NCBI RefSeq assembly: GCF_041734735.1
Contig: NC_134887.1
Span: 32,611,357-32,675,356 of the forward strand
Source of the DNA: Babylonia areolata
Lineage: Eukaryota; Mollusca; Gastropoda; Neogastropoda; Buccinidae
DNA length: 64,000 nt
Direction: 5' to 3'
Shown here: positions 26,101 through 37,572 of the stretch, piece by piece
Layout: every line of letters begins with the position of its first letter
Position numbering within the stretch: position 1 is the first letter of the stretch
Translations under genes and position numbers: made by a program
Notes under the pieces: generated by a model
Database searches by the model: none
Seen by the model: the letters and a program-made list of their open reading frames with translations, nothing else
Told to the model about the DNA's origin: nothing

Positions 26101-29100
26101 TGTGTGTGTGGGTGGGAGGTATAGGGTGTGTGTGTGTGGGTGGGAGGTATAGGGTGTGTGTGGTGGTGGGAGGTATAGGGTGTGTGTGGTGGTGGGGGTC
26201 ATGGGGGGTGTAAAGAGGGAGGGAAGGGGTTGTGTGTGTGATGACCTACAACAGTCGCGCTGCTCAGACCGTTCTTGACAGACAGCCCACTGCTGCTGAA
26301 CAGGTGTTTGTGTGGTGGGAGGTATAGGGTGTGTGTGGGTGGTGGGAGGTATAGGGTGTGTGTGGGTGGGAGGTATAGGGTGTGTGTGTGTGGTGGGAGG
26401 TATAGGGTGTGTGTGTGTGGGTGGGAGGTATAGGGTGTGTGTGTGTGGGAGGTACAGGGTGTGTGTGGGTGGTGGGAGGTATAGGGTGTATGTGGGTGGG
26501 TGGGAGGTATAGGGTATGTGTGTGTGGGTGGGAGGTATAGGGTGTGTGTGTGGGTGGGAGGTATAGGGTGTGTGTGGGTGGTGGGAAGTATAGGGTGTGT
26601 GTGGTGGTGGGAGGTATAGGGTGTGTGTGGGTGGGAGGTATAGGGTGTGTGTGTGGGTGGAAGGTATAGGGTGTGTGTGTGGGTGGGAGGTATAGGGTGT
26701 GTGTGTGTGTGGGAGGTATAGGATGTGTGTGGTGGTGGGAGGTATAGGGTGTGTGTGGGTGGGAGGTATAGGGTGTGTGTGGGTGGTGGGAGGTATAGGG
26801 TGTGTGTGTGTGTGGGAGGTATAGGGTGTGTGTGGGTGGTGGGAGGTATAGGGTGTGTGTGGGTGGGTGGGAGGTATAGGGTGTGTGTGGGTGGTGGGAG
26901 GTATAGGGTGTGTGTGGGTGGGAGGTATAGGGTGTGTGTGGGTGGGTGGGAGGTATAGGGTGTGTGTGGGTGGGTGGGAGGTATAGGGTGTGTGTGGGTG
27001 GTGGGAGGTATAGGGTGTGTGTGGGTGGTGGGAGGTACAGGGTGTGTGTGGTGGGAGGTATAGGGTGTGTGTGTGTGGTGGGAGGTATAGGGTGTGTGTG
27101 GGTGGAGGGAGGTATAGGGTGTGTGTGTGTGTGTGTGAGGTATAGGGTGTGTGTGGGTGGTGGGAGGTATAGGGTGTGTGTGTGTGTTGGTGGTATAGGG
27201 TGTGTGGTGGTGGGAGGTATAGGGTGTGTGTGGGTGGGAGGTACAGGGTGTGGGTGGTGGGAGGTATAGGGTGTGTGTGGGTGGTGGGAGGTATAGGGTG
27301 TGTGTGGGTGGGAGGTATAGGGTGTGTGTTGTGGTGGGAGGTATAGGGTGTGTGTGGGTGGTGGGAGGTGTAGGGTGTGTGTGGGTGGCAGGAGGTATAG
27401 GGTGTGTGTGGTGGTGGGATGAGAGGGGGACAAGGAGGGAGGGGAGGGGTTGTGTGTGTGATGACCTGCAACAGTCGGGCCCACTCAGGCCATTCTTGAC
27501 AGACAGCCCACTGCTGCTAAACAGGTGTGTGTTGGGGGAGGGAGAGGGGTGGGGATGTGGGGGACCGGAGGGTGTGTGTATGTGTGTGTGTTTGTTTGGG
27601 TGTGTGTGGTGTGGTGTGTGTGTGTGGGGGAAGGTCTGTGTTTGGGCGTGTGTATGTATGTGTGTGTGTGTGTGTGTGGGTGGGTGTGCGTGAGGTGTGT
27701 GTGTGTGTGTGTGGGATGTGTGTGTGTGAGGTGTGTGTGTGTGTGTGTGTGCGTGTGTGATAACCCGCTACAGCCGGGCTGCTCAGGCCATCCTTGACAG
27801 GGAGCCCATTGCTGCTGAATGGGGGCGGGGGGGGGGGGGAGGGTGGAGGGGAGAGGCGGGGGCGTGAGGGCAGGGCAAGTGTGTGTTTGTTTGGGTGTGT
27901 GTGTGTATTAGTGTATGTGTTGGTGAGAGTGTTTATGTGTGTGTGTTAGTGTATGTGTGTGTGAGTGAGAATAAAAGAGGATATTTTAGCATGAAGTAAG
28001 GACAACAGTAATGTTGAGAAGATTGGTCATATTGTATCTATCTGCGTATGCTTGTGTTCTCAACCTTATGATTTGGAAAACTTCATTCATATACTGAATG
28101 TGTGCATACATTTTTAAACGTACCTTAGAAATTCATGAATATATATATGTATATATATGATAGTCAGTCGTGTCCGAATATGACTATCAGAACAGCAGAG
28201 AAGGCAACTGCTGTTCCGACTATTTGGGCTTGAATTTGACTATAGTGGAGAGTGTCTTGCCCAAGTTACATCCCCACTCTCTTGGCCAAGAGGGTTTTAG
28301 GACAGTCGGCGTTGGGATGGTTCCCAAAGGCCAACCATCCCACAAGGCTTCAGCACTAAGAGCCAGTGCAGTTTTGACTCTTGGTTTGAGTCATAGTTCT
28401 TCACAAAAGACCAAGCTGTAAATGATTTCCCATTGACTGGAGAAACCATTGATAACACAGCTCTCACTTTGCTGTTGGCCCAAATGTAAACTTATGTCAG
28501 TCTATGATACAAGCCGAGTATTGGGCCGAAAGTCATGAATATATGTGCTGTTTTAATGAACATGTGCGCAGCCTTAAGTAACAATAATCACTCTGCAGGA
28601 GGAAGGTGGCAGAATGGTAAAGATACTTATCTGCTGCCAGTGCAGTGTCAGTGAGGGTCAGGGTTCCATTCCCGGTCTTGCCCTTTCTCCTGAGTTTAAT
28701 TGGAAAATCAAACAGAGCATCTAGTCATTCAGATGAGATGATAAACCGAGGACCATGTGAAATTATGGCTGCTCTCCCCAGGGAGAGGGCTGTGTTACAG
28801 TGAGAGCGCCACCCATAGAAAAAAAACAATGCCTGTATTGTATTGTATTACTCTTTTTTTTTTGTCACAGCAGATTTCTTTGTGTGAAATTTGGGCTGCT
28901 CTACCCAGAGAGAGTGTGTCACTACACTGTGAGCGCCACCCATTGTTTTGTTGGGGTTTTTTTGCCTGCTTTTTTTTGAAGATTTGTTTTCTTATTGAAG
29001 TGGATTTTCTGCAGAATTTTGCCAGGGACAACCCTTTTGTTGCCATGGGTTCTTTTACATGGGCTAAGTGCATGCTGCACATGGGACCTTGGTTTATCAT

Positions 29101-31562
29101 CTTATCCGAATGACTAGTGTCGAGACTACCACTCGAGGTCTAGGGAAGGAGGAGAAAATACTGGCGTCTGAGCCGGGTGGGATTTGAACCAGTGTGTGCA
29201 AATTCTCTCGCTTCCTAGTTGGACGTGTTACCTCTACGCCATCACTCCACATATTCCTATGTATATAGATTTTGTCTGAATGCGGTGACGCCTCCGTGAG
29301 AAACTGAAGCCGAAGCTGTGTTCAGGTGGACAACAGGGGACGCAACTTCCTGCACACGGCCATCCAGAAGTCGGACATTGAGAGTGTGCTGTTCCTGATC
29401 AGCGTCCACGCCAACGTGAACTCTCGCACGCAGGACCAGCATCATCTGACCCCCCTGCACCTGGCCGTCATGGCCGGCTCTGAGATCATCGTCAGGAACC
29501 TGGTCAGTTTGGGCAGCTTGGAGTGGTGGGTGGGAGTGTGGGGTTGGGTGTGTTTGTGCGTGTGTTAGGGTGGATGTGTGGGTGGCTTTGAGATCTTTGT
29601 CAGGAACCTGGTCAGTTTGGGCAGTTTGGAGTGGTGGGTGGGAGTGTGGGGTTGGGTGTGTTTGTGCGTGTGTTAGGGTGGATGTGTGGGTGGCTTTGAG
29701 ATCTTTGTCAGGAACCTGGTCAGTTTGGGCAGCTTGGAGTGGTGGGTGGGAGTGTGGGGTTGGGTGTGTTTGTGCGTGTGTTAGGGTGGATGTGTGGGTG
29801 GCTCTGAGATCATTGTCAGGAACTTGGTCAGTTTGGGCAGCTTGGAGTGGTGGGTGGGTGGGGGGGGGGGGGGGGGTGGCTCTGATCATGGTCAGAAACC
29901 AGGTCAGTTTGGAGTGGTGGGGATGTGGGTGTGTGGTGTGATGATGGCTCTGATCGTCAGGAACCGGGTCAGTTTTGGGCTGTTTTGAGTTGTGGGTGGG
30001 TGGGTGTGGTTAGCTTTCAGATCATCATCAGGAAACGGGTCAGTTTGGAGTGATGGGTGGGTGTGTGTTGGAGGGGGTGGGTATATTGGAGGGTGTGTGT
30101 TGGGGGGTGGCTCTGAGATCATCATCAGGAACCTGGTCAGTTCGGGCAGTTTGGAGTGGTGGGTGGGTGTGGGGGGAGTGGCTCTGATCATGGTCAGGAA
30201 ACTGCTCAGTCTGGAGTGGTGGGTGTGGGTGTGTTGGAGGTGGTGGGTGTGTGGCTCTGAGATCCGAGAAGCTGGTCAGTCTGGTCAGTTTGGAGTGGTG
30301 TGGGGTGGTAGGTGGGTGGGTGGGTGTGTAGCTGTGAGGTCATCGTCAGGAACCTGGTCAGTTTGGAGTGGTGTGGGGTGGTAGGTGGGTGGGTGGGTGT
30401 GTAGCTGTGAGGTCATCGTCAGGAAGCTGGTCAGTTTGGAGTGGGGGTGGAGGTGGGTGAGTATGTGGGTGGCTGTGAGATCATTGTGAGGAAGCTGGTC
30501 AGTCTGGGCAGTTTGGAGTGTGGGTGTGTGTGTGTGTTGGGATGTGCTGCTTGTCAGGCATCTGCCCAGCAGATGTGGTGTAGCATGTATGGCGTTGTCT
30601 GAACGCAGTGATGCCTCCAAGAGAAACTGAAACTGATGGAGTGGAAAAAAATAACAAAGTGTGCCATGGATGTCGTGTGACAGCTGCTGGCGGGGGCGTC
30701 AGTGAACGAAAAGACGCAGACAGGGGAGACCGCTCTGCACTTGGCGGCCGTGCGGGATCACTCGTCCATCGTCTCCATTCTCATCGAGAATAACGTCGAT
30801 GTCGATGCCGTGGATGAGAATCTCAACAACGGTAGGTTCCGTTATCATTTGTTTGTTTGAATTGGTGTGTTTCTTTGTTAAAAAAATAATTTTTTCCCAA
30901 CTTGTTGGTTTTTGTCCTTAGAATTGATGGAAAGACACTTAAAGTTTCGTTTAACTTCTGTTTTCTTTTTAAAAAAATTTTTTACCCTCCTTAGATTGAT
31001 GAATAGACACTAAGCTTTGCTTAACTTCTGGTTTTTGTTGTTGTTTCTGTTGTTGTTTTTTACCTTGTCAGAATTGATGAAAAGGCTCTTAAGTATTTTT
31101 TTTTAATACTTTTTTTTCCATCCTCCTTTGAATCGATGAAAAAGCTTTTAAAGTGATTTGTTATTGTTTGTTTTTCCCTGGTGATTGTCCGAGATATTTT
31201 AGTACATTGATCTTTTGTGTGAGCTCTGTTTACTTTTTTCCCCCCCAAATTCATGATGTGATGTCCATTGTGTTGGCGGTATGCAGCCTATTAACCTCCC
31301 TTCCTGTTATTACCTCCCTTGTGTTGATGAGACATCCATGGGTGTGTGCAGCTCTGCACGTGTGCATTCAGCAGGGTAACCTGGCCACTGTCAAGACTTT
31401 GCTGACTGAGAGTCGCATCAACGCTGAGGCCTCCAACGCCAAGTGAGTTAGTGTGTATGTGTGTGTGTGTGTGTGTGTCTGTCTGTCTGTGTCCACTGTC
31501 AAAATTCTGCTGACCAAGTGTGGCGTCAATATTTAGGTGTCCAGTGCCAAGTGAGTCTGTGT

Positions 31563-31606
<44 letters not shown>

Positions 31607-31925
31607 ACTGTCAAAAGTCCGTTGACTGAGAGTTGCATCAATGCTTTGGCATTCAATGCCAAGTGAGTCGGTGTGTGTGTGTGTGGTGTGTGTGTGTGTG
31701 TGTGTGTGTCCACTGTCAAAATTCCGTTGACTGAGAGTTGCATCAGTGCTTTGGCATTCAATGCCAAGTGAGTCGGTGTGTGTGTGTGTGTGTGTGTGTC
31801 CACTGTCAAAATTCCGCAGACTGATAGTGGTGTCAATGCTTAGGCGTCCAGTGCCAAGTGAGTCAGTGTATGTGTGTTCGTTCGTTCTTTTGTTTAGCGT
31901 CTTTTCACTATCAGTGATATTAGAC

Positions 31926-31959
<34 letters not shown>

Positions 31960-34900
31960 AAAGGGGTGGGGTGGGGTGGGGTGGGGGCATGGGGTATAAC
32001 TAACATGCTATTACATTTAACAGTAACAATTCAATAATAATAATTTAAATAATCAGAAACCATTAACACAATTCTGAAGTGCATTAAAGGAATGTAGAAA
32101 TAGGGCTATGAACTAATGCCTGTGAAAGTTCGACCATAAGAACCTCGTCGGAAATAACTTTACAAAAATCATCTGCAGAATTATTATTCTCTTTGAAATA
32201 CTTGGGCAAGAAGGTACGTAACTGCTGGCAGTGAAACAAACAATGATGCAAGCTGAACGGCTTACCACAGATGCATGTAACATTTTTACTATACTTTATC
32301 TTCAGCGCATCAAGTTTTATACGGAAGAAAGTAGAGGTTATTAATCTTGTATAGCAAGCTGATGGATTCGGTATCTTTTCTTTAATAATATTCTCGGGGA
32401 ATAATGTTCCTTTATGGTTTAAAAACTTTAACTTCCATCGGTTATGAAATCGACCCCATGCTGATTTTTCTAACAAAGTGTATGCCTCTTTTACGGAGAG
32501 ACGGACATGTATTTTTGTCGATTTTTCTGAATCTTGCGCTCCTCTTTTAGCTGCTTTATCAACAATTTCATTGCCAAGAATGCCCACATGAGAAGGCACC
32601 CAACAAAAACTGACCTCAGTCCCTTTAATCCTTAAACAATGTACCAAATGATTTGCCTCAATAACTAAGTCAGGTCTTGTTTCAAGGCTGAATAGCTCTA
32701 GAGCATAAAGTACTGATTTGGAATCAACGAAGAATGCTATTTTCGAGAAAACTATTTGATGGCTCACTAAGTAGTTCAGAGCTTGTATAACAGCAATTAG
32801 CTCAGCTGTGAATATGGAAAGGTGTTTTCCAATAAAGTAAGATTTTTCAACTTTAAAGGCAGGAATATAGAAAGCCGCACCAGCGTTTTTGTCATCAAGA
32901 ACAGATCCATCTGTAAATACATGGAGATGATTCTGATATTTTTCTGTTATATGAATTCTGGCAGTACTTGTCGTGATATTGATGTTTTCTTCCTTTTTTG
33001 TTTCAGAATAAGTGATATCAAAATCCGCTTTCAACATTTCCCAAAAAGGAACAGGAGAATGATGTGGTTTTGCAGCTAACTCTTTCACGTTAACTTCAGA
33101 TTCATGTGTGTGTGTGTGTGTGTGTGTGTGTCCACTGTCAAAATTCCGCTAACTGATAGTGGTGTCAATGCTTAGGCGTCCAGTGCCAAGTGAGTCATCC
33201 CTCTCGCCTCTTTTTTTTTTCTGGTTGATAGTGTGTGCTTCGGTGGAACTTGTATTTCACGGAGAGACTGAAGGAAAATGTTGTCATCCTCTGCGTTCAA
33301 GGGTTGCATTCACATGTACATGTTTACAGAGTGGGTTTTCTTCAGCGTGTCTTCCTTTTGGCTGCTTTGTTTCTTTTCTGGTGGCTGCGCTTGCTGGGTA
33401 TTTTAATGTGTCTGTGATAAATTGAAGTTAATCACTCATTGTGGGATGGAGTTTTGGCGTGCATAGTTGAAGCACCTTCCTGTTTGAATACACTCCGCAG
33501 CATTTAACAAGTCTAGATAACCATCGAGTGGGGGAACAAGAATATCAGCTTGTTCTCATCTGGCATAGTAGGAAACTAGAGTCCTAGGTCACTGATATTT
33601 AAGTCCAGTACATTTCCTTGTGAACTTTTGTGTGTGTGTAAAAAATAGTCTGTGTGTCAAAATACCTTTTTGTACAGAAAAAAAATGTACTCTTTCATTT
33701 TGAAATATTATGGAGTCCACTGGTGTTCTAGGTTATTGATTTTTCTTTCATAGCAAGCCATGAATGTTGAAATAAACAGAAGACAAACTGAGAAAGAAAG
33801 AAAAAAAGTAAGATTGAGAAAGAAACAGAGAGAGGCCAACCCAGGCTATGTTTTAGAGATACCAGATTTTGGTGGATTCATTGACGGGCGCAATAGCCGA
33901 GTGGTTAAAGTGTTGGACTGTCAATCTGAGGGTCCCGGGTTCGAATCACGGTGACGGCGCCTGGTGGGTAAAGGGTGGAAATTTTTACGATCTCCCAGGT
34001 CAACATATGTGCAGACCTGCTAATGCCTGAACCCCCTTCGTGTGTATATGCAAGCAGAAGATCAAATACGCACGTTAAAGATCCTGTAATCCATGTCAGC
34101 GTTCGGTGGGTTATAGAAACAAGAACATACCCAGCATGCACACCCCCGAAAACGGAGTATGGCTGCCGACATGGCGGGGTAAAGACGGTCATACACGTAA
34201 AAGCCCACTCGTGTGCATACGAGTGAACGCAGAAGAAGAGGTGGATTCATTGAGAAAGGTGTGTTCCAGATGTCAACTTTGGTGCATTCACTGCAGAACT
34301 GATGTTTCAGGGGCCAGAACCCTTTGCACATTCTGGGTCAGTATGGGAAGGACAATGCGGCGGCCATGTTTGAACTATTCCGAGAGACCATGCCTGATTA
34401 TCCCATGGATCGGCCTGATGCTGAGGGCAACACAGGTGGGTGACAAAACAGACGTTTCATCCAAAGTGATTTTGGAAGAAATGCTGTCAAGTTTAAAAAA
34501 AATAATTATTCTTTATTACACCCCGCCCTCTGGGCAAAGAAATTGAAAAAGAATCGAAAGAAAAGGAAATCCAGATGTGTTATGGAAGAAATGGTTTTGA
34601 ATTATACAGCACATGCAATATGTTTGTATCAATATTTATACCAAAACAAAGCCAATAGCAGGAGTATGTGTGTATGCATGCTTGGATGTGTGTATGCATG
34701 TGTGTTTGTGTGTGCGTGTGTGTGTAGGAAGGAGAGAGAATGATGTTTGACAGCTGTAAAGGATGTTAAAACTGTACAAAGGAGAAAGGGCATTTTTTTG
34801 TGTCTGTTTTAACAGTTTATCATTTCTACTGGGGTAACTGTAGGAAGCATAGATCACAGCTTTGTCTCGTGGTCCCAGACTAAAAACGGATCACCATCAT

Positions 34901-36859
34901 CTTCATCCTCACTTGTCATCAGTGTAGAAGCTGTGAGATCTGTCTGCCCTTTCTACTAGGATGTCATTCCTGTCAACCGTTTCACCAGAGGCAGGTGTTG
35001 ACCTTAGTTTCTCAAGGATACGTCACTGCATTCGGACACGTCCATACACTACACCACATCCACTAGGCAGACACGTGTCCAGCAGCTTAACCCAACACAC
35101 TCAGTCATACCTCGAGTGTGTGTATATATATATATATTAACTCTCTCCATACAAACGGCGAAAGAGACGACGTTAACAGCATTTCACCCCATCAAAATAT
35201 TGCAAGCGGAAGGCTCTTATACTGAAGAGGTGAATGTTGACAAAGAATACCACAATTCTGACAACAGAAGCTAAAGGTTGGGTCATTCAGACACCCACTG
35301 GACATCCGAGGGGTCTGTGTTGAGGGGAAGAGATGGCTTGCCGTACTGAGTGAGTTAATGTACCTATCGGAGTGGATTTCTTCTCCAATGTTTTGTCAGA
35401 GGGCAGCACCTATGTTGCCTTGGGTTCTTTTTCAGTATGCCAACTGCTTGTTGCTTACAGGTTTTCAGTTTTAATCGTCTCATCCCAATGAATTGGATTT
35501 GAACCGAGGCACAGTGGATGAAGTTGAGACTGAAAATTGATTGATTGATTGATATGGATACTTATATAGCGCCTGTCCTCGGTCAGAGACCAAGCTCTAA
35601 GCACACACGAAGGGCTCTACACATGAAGGGGGTTCAGGCACTAGCAGGTCTGCACATATGTTGACCTGGGAGATCGGAAAAATCTCCACCCTTCACCCAG
35701 CAGGTGCACCGAGTTTCGAACCCGGGACCCCACAGATTGAAAGTCCAACACTTTAACCATTCGGCTATTGCACCCGAGGAAAGACAGGATGGTGGGAAGA
35801 GTGGGGGAGGAAGAGGACTGGGGGTGAGAGAGAGAGAGAGAGAGAGATGGGGGAAGTGTTAGGGGATTTATGTTCATTGTGCTCAGCTTGCCACCATTTG
35901 AAAAACTTAGCCGTATGAAGAGCACAGGAACAGGAGTCATGATGGCTACTGGAAAAAGAGGGCGCTAGCTAGCGGGACAAAGGGGAGGTTACCTACTTCT
36001 GGGAGGTTATCGGCCATAGTTGCTTTCATTTTCTCCATATAGGCGGATAGTAGTTTGCACAGGACAGGAATGTCAGACCCCTGCCGGAGTCTGCACTAGT
36101 TGGGTCACGGTAAGTATGTTATTTAAACGTAATTTTAGATAGAAAATTTCCTTTATGGTTTTGAATTAGACAGTGTTCAGTTTGCATGCTGGCAGAGAAT
36201 TGGACACTGTTGAATATGCATGATGGCTGTGAATTAGACCATGTTGAATATGCATGGTGGCAGTGAATTAGACCATGTTGAATATGCACAATGGCTGTGA
36301 ATTAGACCATGTTGAACATGCATAATGCCTGTGAATTAGACACAGTTGAATATGCATAATGCCTGTGAATTAGACACAGTTGAATATGTATGAGACAACA
36401 TTGAATATGCCTGATGGCAGTGAATTAGACAATGTTGGATTTGAATGATGGCAGTGTGAATTAGACAAAGTTAAATACATATGAAACTATGTTGATTTGC
36501 CTGATGACAGTGGATTAGACAGTGTTGAATATGCCGGACAGTGAATTAGACAAAGTTGAATACGTATAAGACAGTGTTGAATTTGCCTGATGGCAGAGAA
36601 TCCAACAGTGTTGAATATGCATGACGGTGAATATAACAGAGTTGAATATGTATGAGACAATATTGACTGTGCCTGGTGGCAGTGAAATAGACAGTGTGAA
36701 TGTGTGTGGCAGTGTTGCTGCTGGCGTATTCCAACGGGAACGGAGGGTTGTGTCGAGCCCTGGTGAGGGCAGGGGCCTGTCTGGGCACTGTCAACAAGCA
36801 GGGGATGAGTATTTTTAACGCTCCTGTCGCTACCCGTCAGCTCCTGTTCAAACTGTTAG

Positions 36860-36892
<33 letters not shown>

Positions 36893-37077
36893 GTGTACAG
36901 GGGATGAGTATTTTTAATGCTCCCGTCGCTACACGTCAGCTGCAGTTCAAACTGTTAGGTGAGAGAGAGTGTGTGTGTGTGTGTGTGTGTGAGTGTGTGT
37001 GTGTGTGGTGTACAGGGGATGAGTATTTTTAATGCTCCTGTCGCTACACGTCAGCTGCTGTTCAAACTGTTAAGTGA

Positions 37078-37123
<46 letters not shown>

Positions 37124-37182
37124 TGAGCATTATTTTGACACTCCTGTCGCTTCGTCTGCTGCTGTTCAAACTGTTAAGTGAG

Positions 37183-37239
<57 letters not shown>

Positions 37240-37509
37240 AGGGGATGAGTATTTTTAGTGCTCCTGTTACTACCCGTCAGCTGCTGTTCAAACTGTTAGG
37301 TGAGTGTGTGTGTGTGTGTGTGTGGTGTACAGGGGATGAGTATTTTTAATGCTCCTGTCGCTACACGTCAGCTGCTGTTCAAACTGTTAGGTGAGTGTGT
37401 GTGTGTGTGTGTGAGAGTGTGTGTGTGTGTATGTGTGTGTGTGTGTGTGTACAGGGGATGAGCATTATTTTGACACTCCTGTCACTTCGTCTGCTGCTGT
37501 TTAAACTGT

Positions 37510-37572
<63 letters not shown>

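Larger units (their letters stand above)
34436..36712 (+). other. Intron 21
   Basis: Holds, in order: unique AT-rich sequence (34436-34985), a reverse SINE tail (34990-35098), a MITE (35137-35358), a reverse SINE-B body fragment (35361-35490), a chimeric SINE (35541-35778), a (GA)n run near 35827-35847, a dispersed block (35990-36150) and the array leading into exon 22. Confidence 0.8.

Noticed and set aside
25444-27471. 675-codon reverse frame of Tyr/Thr/Ser/His/Pro repeats
   Set aside because: It is the complement of the 28-bp GT/GGGAGG minisatellite and of exon 17; the unit leaves several frames open. No start context or non-repetitive domain.
33885-33960. tRNA gene
   Set aside because: A and B boxes are present, but the acceptor stem does not close and a SINE body follows; the same head recurs in many copies.
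36901-37511. Additional coding exons of ANKFY1
   Set aside because: The 58-bp cassettes duplicate exon 22 and would shift frame; the exon 22 to 23 junction already gives the expected protein.
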